From Chloroflexota bacterium (GTDB lineage Bacteria > Chloroflexota > Limnocylindria > P2-11E): a stretch of 64,000 bases of DNA. This document shows, piece by piece, positions 47,162 through 55,492 of the stretch (its first letter is position 1; each line of letters begins with the position of its first letter). A program made the position numbers and the translations under genes. The stretch covers positions 1 to 64,000 of the forward strand of contig VBEZ01000166.1 in NCBI GenBank assembly GCA_005882255.1. Reading direction: 5' to 3'. The notes beneath the pieces were generated by a model. The model made no database searches. It saw only the letters and a list, made by a program, of their open reading frames with translations, and was not told the origin of the DNA.

Positions 47162-49044
47162 GCGATCACTTCTCCGGAGCGGACGACTCGCTCGCGGATG
47201 CGGCCCTGGATCCGAGCGGACACGCGTGCGTAGTGCTGCACCGCGCTCACGAAGGCGGCGTGCGACCAGGTCAGCGGCGAGACCGATAGTGGCTCACCGC
47301 TGTACGGATGGACCTGCTCCGCGAGGACGCCCGACGGCAACGCCTTGCTCGCGCACCATCGCAGCAGCGCGAGCGGACGCTCGACGATGCCGCCGACGGG
47401 CGTGCGCACGGTGAGCCGCTGCTCGATCGCTTTCATCGTCGCGACCACGCGTGGATCCGCCGCGGGAAGCATGCCGAAGAGGAAGATTCCGGCGAGGGAG
47501 ATGTCGATCGTCGCATCTTTGACGATCATGCCGTCAGGCAGGACCGCGACGGTCCGCACGAACCGGCCGCGATCCTCGTCCCAGAGATGCGTGAGCGCGG
47601 CCTCGCGGATCTCCTGGGCAGCGACCGCGTATCGCTTCGCGAGCTCGTGCTGTCCGAAGGCCACCGCGAAGTTGCGCCCGGCGGTGAGGCCGGCCCACAC
47701 CGCCGCCGTGGTGAAGGCGTGGATGCCCCGACGTTCCTCCCACAGATCGAAGGAGGGCGCGGGGAGCTTCGTGTGTGTCTCGCGGAACGTCGCCATGAAG
47801 TCGGCGCCGGTGCGCACCAGCTTGCGATAGAGCGGCCGGATGAATTCGATGTCCCGGTCGCGCTCGTAGTGCTGCCACAGGGCCCAGATCGGCAGACCCG
47901 TCTCGTCCTCCTGGATCGGGAGCTCGAGGCGCCCTTCCGGCGTGGACCACGCGTGCCACGACGAGCCGAGCGAGCCGTCGGGGTTGTACTTGTGGAGCAG
48001 GTAGCCCTCGCGCGTCATGAGGTCGCCACAGAGGAAGAAGAAACGGCGCGTCACCTCGCCGTAGCCGGCAAGGTCGAGCGCATCGGCAACGAGCGCGCCA
48101 TCGCGCGGCCAGAGGTACGAATACGTGTCGCGGTTGAAGCGCAGGACGTCCGAGTCGTTGCCGGCGATGATCGCGCCGCGGTTGTCGACCTGCGTGCGGA
48201 TGATGAGCGTCGATCGCTTGTAGAGGCGGGCGATCTCCACGGGCAGGTGATCCGCGATCGACTCATCCTTGTTGGCCCACAGGCGCCAGTAATCCTTGGT
48301 GCGCGCGAGGAACGACGCCGGCGTCCGCTCCCGCACGAGCTTGTCGAGCTCGCGCACCTCCTCGTACGATTCGCCAGCCGCGATCCAGAACACGACCGTC
48401 GAGCTGCCGCTCGCGGGGACGCGGAAAGTGAGCATTCCGACGCTGTCGATCGAGCCCTGCGCGACCGGATTGCGTGACAGCACGCCGTCCTCGGCGTCGC
48501 GCCAGGTGCCCTCCTTGCCTGGCGAATCCTTCTGACCGATGGCGAACGACGTCAGTCCGAAGGAGTGTCCGCCCGCGGTGCCCGAGATGAGAAAGGCCCG
48601 CCTGCCCTTGTAGTGCACGATCGCCTGCGATCGGGGGTCGTAGAAGGCCGAGTCGCCGACCTCGTTGCCGAACAGGTGCGCGTCGAAGTGCTGGAACGCG
48701 CGGATCTCGCGTTCGCGTCCGACTTCGTCCTCGACCGTGACCTCTTTGAAGTAGATGTTGCGGTCGAAGTCCACCGCATCGCGGCAACGAAGGCGCAGCC
48801 CGAGCGTCTCGTTGTGCGCCGTCGTATCGCCGACGAGTGTCTCGTGCTCGTACTCGATGTGGCATTCCCAGTCGTCGCCGCCGATCCAGCTGAATTTGCC
48901 GTCGACCCAGACGCCGAACCGGCACGGCGCGCCGACGGTGTGGTTCTCCTGTCCGACGTGCGGGTAATAGATGTCGCGGAGCTGGTAGCGCGCGTCGAAC
49001 GTGACGAGGAAATCGCCGTTGCCGAGCGGGAGGTCGCGGGGCAA
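47158..49044 (-). CDS. GH15-type glucoamylase-like glycoside hydrolase
   Basis: LPLGNGDFLVTFDARYQLRDIYYPHVGQENHTVG; DTYSYLWPRDGALVADALDLAGYGEVTRRFF; DETGLPIWALWQHY; WEERRGIHAFTTAAVWAGL. Confidence 0.92.
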   Translation of the reverse strand: MPRDLPLGNGDFLVTFDARYQLRDIYYPHVGQENHTVGAPCRFGVWVDGKFSWIGGDDWECHIEYEHETLVGDTTAHNETLGLRLRCRDAVDFDRNIYFKEVTVEDEVGREREIRAFQHFDAHLFGNEVGDSAFYDPRSQAIVHYKGRRAFLISGTAGGHSFGLTSFAIGQKDSPGKEGTWRDAEDGVLSRNPVAQGSIDSVGMLTFRVPASGSSTVVFWIAAGESYEEVRELDKLVRERTPASFLARTKDYWRLWANKDESIADHLPVEIARLYKRSTLIIRTQVDNRGAIIAGNDSDVLRFNRDTYSYLWPRDGALVADALDLAGYGEVTRRFFFLCGDLMTREGYLLHKYNPDGSLGSSWHAWSTPEGRLELPIQEDETGLPIWALWQHYERDRDIEFIRPLYRKLVRTGADFMATFRETHTKLPAPSFDLWEERRGIHAFTTAAVWAGLTAGRNFAVAFGQHELAKRYAVAAQEIREAALTHLWDEDRGRFVRTVAVLPDGMIVKDATIDISLAGIFLFGMLPAADPRVVATMKAIEQRLTVRTPVGGIVERPLALLRWCASKALPSGVLAEQVHPYSGEPLSVSPLTWSHAAFVSAVQHYARVSARIQGRIRERVVRSGEVIA

Positions 49045-49045
49045 A

Positions 49046-49720
49046 TCAGGCCCTGCGGGTCGCCGCGAGGAAACGCTTGGCGTTCGCCACGAGGCCGGCG
49101 TGGTCGCCGCGTTCGAGGAGCTCGCCGCGGATGAGCGGGCCGCCGATGCCGAAGCCGACGACGCCGGCCCTCAGGTACGCGGGGATCTCGTCGTATTCGA
49201 TGTTCCCCGTCGCGACGAGCGGGAGGTGCGTGAGCGCGCGGCGGACGTTCGTCACGAAGTCCGGTCCGCCGATCGTCGCGATGGGAAAGATCTTGATGAA
49301 GTCGGCGCCGAGCTCCGCGGCCCTCACCATCTCACTCGGGGTCATCGTTCCGGGCATGGTCATGACGTCGCGCGCGCGACCGACCTCCAGCATCTCGGGC
49401 ACGAGCGCCGGGCTGACGAGGAAACGAGCGCCGGCGAGCACGGCGTCCTCGGCCTGCGCGCCGGAGAGCACGGTGCCCGCGCCGACGATCGCGCCGCGCT
49501 TCGCAAAGGCGTCGTCCGTCGCGAGCTTCGCGATGAGCTCGTACGCGTCGGGTACGGTGAGCGTGATCTCCACCAGACGCACACCGGCCTCCGCCACAGC
49601 GCGCGCGGCGCGCTCGGCGATCTCGGGCGTGGCGGTGCGGATGACCGCGACCAGCCGGTCTTCTCCGAAGATCCTGACCAGGTCGCGGCGCAGCGCGAGC
49701 GGCTGCTGCAGGGTCGCCAT
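49046..49720 (-). CDS. eda: KDPG/KHG aldolase-like protein
   Basis: RLVAVIRTATPEIAERAARAVAEAGVRLVEITLTVPDA...GAIVGAGTVLSGAQAEDAVLAGARFLVSPA...FIKIFPIATIGGPDFV...LVATGNI. Confidence 0.88.
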   Translation of the reverse strand: MATLQQPLALRRDLVRIFGEDRLVAVIRTATPEIAERAARAVAEAGVRLVEITLTVPDAYELIAKLATDDAFAKRGAIVGAGTVLSGAQAEDAVLAGARFLVSPALVPEMLEVGRARDVMTMPGTMTPSEMVRAAELGADFIKIFPIATIGGPDFVTNVRRALTHLPLVATGNIEYDEIPAYLRAGVVGFGIGGPLIRGELLERGDHAGLVANAKRFLAATRRA

Positions 49721-49721
49721 C

Positions 49722-51488
49722 TCAGCCAATCGTATCGCTCGGCGAGCGCGCGATGGCCGCCGCGACCCGGCCGGCGAGCTCTTCGGCCGTGGCAACGTCC
49801 TCGGGGGCGAAGCGCCGCTGAGACTCCGCGTTGGTGAAAGACATCGAGCCCTTGACCTGACCCTGCACCAGGAGCGGAACCCCCATCCACGCGCAGATGC
49901 CACGCTCGAGCAATTGGCGCAGATGCTCGTTGTTCCGCGCGAGGCGCTGCAGCCGATCGGGATCGACCTCTGCCCAGATGACCGGCCGCGCATCGCGCAA
50001 TACGTCCCACACCGGGTGCGTGCCGAGGGGATCGCGCCGATAGCGGCTCGCGACCGCCCAATTCGCGCGCTCGATATCGACATCGAGCGCCGCGAGCGCG
50101 ACGCGCCGCAGCGATCCGTCCGCTTCGAGCAGGTCGATCGCACAGAAATCAGCGAGCTTCGGGACCGCGAGCCGCACGATCTGCTCGAGCCGACCTTCGA
50201 CGGCACTCTCCTCGCCCAGCGTTTCGCCTGCCTGGAGCAGCAGTCGCATCCGGCCCTCCGCGGCTTCCGCCGCGGCCCGCGCGCGGCGCTCCGAGTCGAG
50301 CAGCGCCGCCCGGTCGATCGCGCTCGCCACGCGCTCGGCGATCAGACGCAGGAGGCCGACCTCGTCTGGCGTGAACGTGTGCCCACGCTCGCACGCGAGG
50401 TAGAGGAGACCGACGAGCTCGCCTTCGGCGTGAAGCGGCGCGACCACCGACGCCTGGACCGGTCCGCCGACGAGCGCGTCGAGCTCGGCGGCCGAAAGGT
50501 CCAGGATCGCCATCGGGCGGCGCGCCTGGATCGCGCGCTCGGCGTCACCACCGCGGACACGCACCGAAGCGCGCGGCAGCTGATCGAGCCCGACCGCGGC
50601 GCGCACGGCGAAGCTGCCAGCGGGGTGAGCCGGAACGAGCGCGAGCGCCGCGCGCGCCTCGAACACGGGCATGATCCGCCGCAGCATCTCCGGCAGCTGA
50701 TCGTCGAGGGCGCTGCGCGCGAGCGCGGCGTCGGTGATGCGTTGCAGTGCCTCGAGCCGCGCCGTCGCGACCTCCGCGTCTGCTCGCGCGGCGCGCTCGC
50801 GATCGAGCAGCTGGCGACGTTCGCGGTCGGCGCGCCGCAGGTCACCGGCGTCGCTCGCATCGCGGATGAGGGCGGTGCGCTCGCGGCGCATCACACCGAC
50901 CTCGCGGAGCATCGCCGACACGATGAGTGCGGTGAGGCAATAGAGCACGAGGATGAACGCGAGGTAGGGGATCTGGATCGGAAGGTCGAGCGCTCGCTCG
51001 CGCCAGAGCGCGAGGCCGACGAACTCGAGCGACACGACGAGCGTCGCGGCGCCCGCGCCGACGTCACCGAGCCGGAATGCGGCGGTGATGATGAAGAGCA
51101 CCGCGAAGAGCGGGAAGAGCATCCAGTTCGGCTCGGGCGTGATCGTGAGCATCCCGAGGAAGATGACCACGCAGTCGCCGACGAAGGCCACGAGGGAGAT
51201 CCGCTCCTGATCGTCGGCGGTGGTCGCGCGCCCGGACAGGACGTGCAGCACCGCCGCCCACGCGAGGAGGAAGCCGGAAAGCGCGAGAACGTAGCCGAAT
51301 CCCAGATTCGGCAGGAGGGGCGCGATGAGCAGCGCGGCGATCGCGCCCGCGACGCGCGCGCTGGTGATCGCGCGCTCGAAGCGTCGCGGCGCCTGGGCGA
51401 TGTCGCTGATGTCCGCGCCGCGGACGTCAGCGCTCGATGAGGAAGACTCGCGCGGGAGCACCGTCACCGCCTTCGAACTTGATCGCAC
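49722..51488 (-). CDS. Membrane protein with two cytoplasmic GAF domains and no kinase domain
   Basis: Hydrophobic helices (VAGAIAALLIAPLLPNLGFGYVLALSGFLLAWAAVL...) then GAF-like MPVFEARAALALVPAH... and VRLAVPKLADFCAIDLLEADGSL... Confidence 0.75.
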   Translation of the reverse strand: MRSSSKAVTVLPRESSSSSADVRGADISDIAQAPRRFERAITSARVAGAIAALLIAPLLPNLGFGYVLALSGFLLAWAAVLHVLSGRATTADDQERISLVAFVGDCVVIFLGMLTITPEPNWMLFPLFAVLFIITAAFRLGDVGAGAATLVVSLEFVGLALWRERALDLPIQIPYLAFILVLYCLTALIVSAMLREVGVMRRERTALIRDASDAGDLRRADRERRQLLDRERAARADAEVATARLEALQRITDAALARSALDDQLPEMLRRIMPVFEARAALALVPAHPAGSFAVRAAVGLDQLPRASVRVRGGDAERAIQARRPMAILDLSAAELDALVGGPVQASVVAPLHAEGELVGLLYLACERGHTFTPDEVGLLRLIAERVASAIDRAALLDSERRARAAAEAAEGRMRLLLQAGETLGEESAVEGRLEQIVRLAVPKLADFCAIDLLEADGSLRRVALAALDVDIERANWAVASRYRRDPLGTHPVWDVLRDARPVIWAEVDPDRLQRLARNNEHLRQLLERGICAWMGVPLLVQGQVKGSMSFTNAESQRRFAPEDVATAEELAGRVAAAIARSPSDTIG

Positions 51489-52068
51489 CGCACGCGAGCT
51501 CGTAGTCTCCGGCCCGCACCTCGCTCAGGTCGAGACCCTCGATGATCACGATCTTCGCGCCGAGGAGCGTCTTGTGCGTGGGATAACCTTCCTTCTCCGG
51601 TCCCTGCGGCTCGATCGAGAGGTAGTCGATACCGACGAGCTTCAGGCCCCGGTCGACGCACCAGCGCGCCGCGGTGCGGTCGAGCGCGACGAAATCCCGA
51701 TCGAACGGCTTGACCGGCTCGCGCCAGCGCTCGCTGTTGCGCGTCTTGAACAGGATCCGCTGGACGCTCGGGGACACGCCGGCGCGCTCGAGCCAGGCGG
51801 CGCTGATATGGCCCGGGCCGTCGAAGGCGACGACGCGACAGGGTCCCACGAGCGCGTCGACCGGAAGGTGATCGACCGTGCCCGCGCCCTCGATGAAATG
51901 CACCGGCGGATCGACGTGCGTCCCGGTGTGGTCGCTGAAGGTCACCACGGACACGTTCGCGGCATCGCCCTTCGCGATGCGCCGCAGCGGCGTGATCTTC
52001 GGGCCGTCCTCGCCCGGCCAGGTCGGCATGCCCGGCCGCATCACGAGCGAAACGTCGTGCACTTTCAT
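51427..52068 (-). CDS. Cyclase family protein (kynurenine formamidase-like)
   Basis: VHDVSLVMRPGMPTWPGEDGP...VTFSDHTGTHVDPPVHFIEGAGTVDHLPVDALVGPC; GIDYLSIEPQG. Confidence 0.88.
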   Translation of the reverse strand: MKVHDVSLVMRPGMPTWPGEDGPKITPLRRIAKGDAANVSVVTFSDHTGTHVDPPVHFIEGAGTVDHLPVDALVGPCRVVAFDGPGHISAAWLERAGVSPSVQRILFKTRNSERWREPVKPFDRDFVALDRTAARWCVDRGLKLVGIDYLSIEPQGPEKEGYPTHKTLLGAKIVIIEGLDLSEVRAGDYELACGAIKFEGGDGAPARVFLIER

Positions 52069-53126
52069 GTCATCTCCACTACCGTCTTGATCTGCGAGGG
52101 ATCGTGCGACAGCGCGCGCGCCGCGTCGGCAAGCGAGACGCGACGCGTGATGAGGGCGCCGAGGAAGCCCGGCCAGCGGCCCTCCGCCTCGGCGAGATCG
52201 GCGATGCCCTGCCGGAAGTCGTCTGACTTCGCGTTCACCGTGCCCAGCACGAGCACGTTGTCCAGCACGAGGTTCTGATTGATGAGGTCCGCGGGCAGTA
52301 GTGTCGAGCGTTTCGCGCCGGTGACACTCGTGAGGATCACCGCGCCGTTGGCACCGACGAGCCGCAGACACTCGAACGCGACGGCAGAGGTGCCGGTCGC
52401 CTCGATCACGACGTCGATCCGCTCGGAGCGCGCGGCGACCGCCTCGAGCGGCGTGACGCTCGTCGCGGCGTAGCCGGCGCCGATGCGCGCGAGCAGCGCT
52501 TCCTTTACCGGTTTGTGCGTGCGCTCGACGACCGTGACGTCGAGGCCCTGGAGCCGAAGCTTCAAGGCAGCGAGGATCCCCACGGGTCCGCCGCCGGCGA
52601 CGATCGCCGTGCGGGGCTCCCACACCGTCATGCGCCGCTGCGCCACGCCGACATGACGCCATCCCTTCTCGGTGATCGACAGCGGTTCGAGGAGCACCGC
52701 AACGTCGGCGATGGTCTCAGGTACGGCGAACAGGAATTCGGGTCGCTCGGCGAAACGCTCGGCACAAAAGCCGTCGATCCCCTTGATGCCGCGCTCCCGG
52801 TATCCACCCCAGAGGCACATGTCCTGCTCTCCGCTCCGGCAATTCGGACAGCCGTCGGGTCGGCGAATGCTCGCGACGACCGGCGTGCCTGTCGTGAGTC
52901 CACCCGCGTCGCGAGCGACGCGTCCGAAGCTCTCGTGACCGATGACGAGCACGTCGGCGCCGTCCGGCGCCAGTCCGTACTCGCCGCGCTCGATCTCGGC
53001 ATCGGTACCGCACAGGCCGACGCGCACGACGTCGACCAGCACGTCGCCGTCGCCCACGACCGGCTCGGGTACGACGCGCACCGCGCCGGAGCCCGCGCGT
53101 CCCGGCACGACCGTGAGCGCTCGCAC
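52065..53126 (-). CDS. Zn-dependent glucose 1-dehydrogenase-like alcohol dehydrogenase
   Basis: VRVGLCGTDAEIERGEYGLAPDGADVLVIGHESFGRV; RRPDGCPNCRSGEQDMCLWGGYRERGIKGIDGFCAERF; LLEPLSITEKGW; AGGGPVGILAAL. Confidence 0.88.
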   Translation of the reverse strand: MRALTVVPGRAGSGAVRVVPEPVVGDGDVLVDVVRVGLCGTDAEIERGEYGLAPDGADVLVIGHESFGRVARDAGGLTTGTPVVASIRRPDGCPNCRSGEQDMCLWGGYRERGIKGIDGFCAERFAERPEFLFAVPETIADVAVLLEPLSITEKGWRHVGVAQRRMTVWEPRTAIVAGGGPVGILAALKLRLQGLDVTVVERTHKPVKEALLARIGAGYAATSVTPLEAVAARSERIDVVIEATGTSAVAFECLRLVGANGAVILTSVTGAKRSTLLPADLINQNLVLDNVLVLGTVNAKSDDFRQGIADLAEAEGRWPGFLGALITRRVSLADAARALSHDPSQIKTVVEMT

Positions 53127-53168
53127 CGCCGGAGCATATGGGCAGCGTGGCCGCGATACTGTCGCGCG

Positions 53169-53774
53169 ATGGTCACGCCGCGCGAGGTCGAACGCATCTT
53201 CCGCGAAGCCGGTGCTTTCCGTGAGGGGCACTTCGTCCTTGCGTCGGGTAAACACTCATCTTGGTATCTCGAGAAGTTCCAGGTGCTGCAGTGGCCGGTG
53301 AAGACGGCCATGCTGTGCGCGGATATCGCGGAGTGGGCATCGAGATCGGGTCGCTCGCTCGCGCCGAGCACGGTCGCGGGGCCCACGACCGGCGGGATCA
53401 TCCTCGCGCATGAGGTCGCGCGTCAGCTGGAGCTCCGCGCGGTCTACGCCGAGCGGACCCTGGGCGGTCGGGGCAGGGAGTTCCGTCGCGGATTCGAGCT
53501 CGGGTCCGGAGAGCGTGTGCTCGTCGTCGACGACATCATGACCACCGGCGGATCGGTGCAGGAGACACTCGACGCTGTCCGCGCCACCGGCGCGCAGGTC
53601 GTGGGCGCCGCGGTCCTCGTCGACCGCTCGGGTGGCGCCGCGACCCTCGACGTCCCGCTGCATGCGCTCTGGACGTTGGACTTGCCGACGTACGCGCCGG
53701 CCGATTGTCCGCAATGCGCCGCGGGTGTGCCGCTCACCAAGCCTGGCACGACCCCTGCTCCGGTGGCGCGTTGA
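53169..53774 (+). CDS. pyrE: Orotate phosphoribosyltransferase
   Basis: GHFVLASGKHSSWYLEKFQVLQ; AGPTTGGIILAHEVARQL; ERVLVVDDIMTTGGSVQETLDAVRATGAQVVGAAVLVDR. Confidence 0.94.
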   Translation: MVTPREVERIFREAGAFREGHFVLASGKHSSWYLEKFQVLQWPVKTAMLCADIAEWASRSGRSLAPSTVAGPTTGGIILAHEVARQLELRAVYAERTLGGRGREFRRGFELGSGERVLVVDDIMTTGGSVQETLDAVRATGAQVVGAAVLVDRSGGAATLDVPLHALWTLDLPTYAPADCPQCAAGVPLTKPGTTPAPVAR

Positions 53775-54106
53775 TAGCCGATCTGCTGAAGCTGATCCGC
53801 ACCCTCGCCTGGTTGGCGTTCGCCGCCGCGATCTACCAAGAGCTGCGCAAACCCCCGGAGGTGCGCACCTGGACCGGAAAGGTCGGGGGCGTCGTGCCCT
53901 ACGACTTCCGCGTGCCGACGCTGGATCGACTGCGCCACGCGTATTGGGAGCCGGAGAGCGACGAGATCTTTTCCGAGAGAGTCTTCGGTGTCGGCTGGGC
54001 CGTGAATGTCCCGGTCGCCGCGCGAAAGCTCAGCGAGATCCTGTCGCAGTACGCCGAGTCGAGCGCCGCACTCCGCCGCCGCGCTTCCCGGCGCGACGAG
54101 CCCTGA
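53771..54106 (+). CDS. DUF5808-like small membrane protein
   Basis: TTGA overlap with pyrE; VVPYDFRVPTLDRLRHAYWEPESDEIFSERVFGVGWAVNV. Confidence 0.7.
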   Translation: MIADLLKLIRTLAWLAFAAAIYQELRKPPEVRTWTGKVGGVVPYDFRVPTLDRLRHAYWEPESDEIFSERVFGVGWAVNVPVAARKLSEILSQYAESSAALRRRASRRDEP

Positions 54107-54890
54107 TCTCGAGGTACGCGGGAAGCCAGCGCTCGAGCTCGTCGGCCGACCCCGGCTCGCCGCCCTCGTAGCTCGGCGAGTATTCCCACAGTCCGTCGAC
54201 GACCAGTCCGTTCTTCGCACACGCGTTGACGAGGTCGCTCGTGCGGTGGCCGTACTCCACCGTGCGCGCCTCGACCTTCACCGAGCCGAACTCCCAGAGC
54301 GCGTCCTCGAACGGGATCGGCCCATCGTCGAAGTAGCGCTGCTTGAATCCCCAGCCGGTGCCGGTCCATGTCTCCTGCATCCGCAGCGCGACCGGATGCA
54401 TCGTCGAGAACACGTAGACGCCATCCGCCGCGAGGATGCGGGCGACCTCGCCGATGACCCGCTTCGCGTCCGGCACGAAGACCAGCGAGTGGTGGTGCTT
54501 GACGATGTCGAACTCTCCGTCCTCGAACGCGGAAAGGTCGCGCATGTCGCCGTGGACGAAACGCAGCTTCGTCCCGCGGTCGCGAGCCAGCGCGCGAACG
54601 GTCGCGAGCTGACGCCGGGAGATGTCGAACAGCGTCGTGGTCGCGCCGAGCTCGGCGAAGAGGACCGCGTCCCATCCGCCGCCGCCGGCGAGCGACAGCA
54701 CGCGCTTGCCGTCGAGGTCGATCCCGCGAAGCCGGCCACGCGTCAGCTCGTCGAGGAAACGCCGTTTACCCCGGGCGTCGCGCGGCGGCCTTCCGAGCGG
54801 GCGTGTGTATGGGATGCCGGCCTCCGCCAGTCGCTCCCACATCCGCCGGTTGTGCTCGCCGACGTCGTCGATCGCGATGCGGCGCGTCAA
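54030..54890 (-). CDS. SAM-dependent methyltransferase
   Basis: RVLSLAGGGGWDAVLFAELGATTTLFDISRRQLATVRALARDRGTKLRFVHGDMRDLSAFEDGEFDIVKHHHSLVFVPD. Confidence 0.87.
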   Translation of the reverse strand: MTRRIAIDDVGEHNRRMWERLAEAGIPYTRPLGRPPRDARGKRRFLDELTRGRLRGIDLDGKRVLSLAGGGGWDAVLFAELGATTTLFDISRRQLATVRALARDRGTKLRFVHGDMRDLSAFEDGEFDIVKHHHSLVFVPDAKRVIGEVARILAADGVYVFSTMHPVALRMQETWTGTGWGFKQRYFDDGPIPFEDALWEFGSVKVEARTVEYGHRTSDLVNACAKNGLVVDGLWEYSPSYEGGEPGSADELERWLPAYLEIRARRAGKRGGGVRRSTRRTATGSR

Positions 54891-55486
54891 GGCACGCTTT
54901 CGCAGCACTGGTTCAGGTGCGCGTCGAGGAAATGCCGCACGCGCGCGTCGTCGTATGCCGGCAGCTCGTCGATCCAGTTCCAGGCCGTCAGCACGATCGT
55001 GCCGGGCGCGACCTTGTCGTACGGGCGGATCAGCAGCTTCACCTCGCCGTACTTGTCCTTTTGATACGCCGTGAGCAGCGCCTGGAGCGCCGCCAGCGCG
55101 TCGGCCGGGATGTTGTTGTACGACGCCACGACGCCGCCGTGCTCGAGGTTGTGCACCGCGCGCTCGTCCGGCACGACCTCGCTGTGGAATCCCCACGTCG
55201 TCGGCGCGGGCCAGTGCGGACCGGACGTCGGCGGGTACGACGGATAGGTGATCGGCGTGCCTTCGGTGATGTGGTCGCCGACGCCGCTGCCGGGTCCGGT
55301 GTAGCGACCGGCGCTCTCGCCGACCCCGAACGAGCGCGCCACGAGCACGCCGATCACGAGCACCACGGCCGCGCCGGCGATCGCGATCCAGGGCACGCGC
55401 CGGTGCCATGGGTAGTTGCTCGCGGCTCTCGCGGAGGCGGTCGTCGCCCGCGCGCCACGGACGGCGCGCTTCTTCTTGCGCGGCAT
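54887..55486 (-). CDS. DUF3105 family membrane-anchored protein
   Basis: ITYPSYPPTSGPHWPAPTTWGFHSEVVPDERAVHNLEHGGVVASYN. Confidence 0.88.
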   Translation of the reverse strand: MPRKKKRAVRGARATTASARAASNYPWHRRVPWIAIAGAAVVLVIGVLVARSFGVGESAGRYTGPGSGVGDHITEGTPITYPSYPPTSGPHWPAPTTWGFHSEVVPDERAVHNLEHGGVVASYNNIPADALAALQALLTAYQKDKYGEVKLLIRPYDKVAPGTIVLTAWNWIDELPAYDDARVRHFLDAHLNQCCESVP

Positions 55487-55492
55487 GCGGCC

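Noticed and set aside
49666-49722. Internal leaderless promoter for eda (TACGAT 8 nt before ATG 49720)
   Set aside because: The hexamer lies in the 3' end of the upstream same-strand gene, where its sequence is constrained by coding; could be chance
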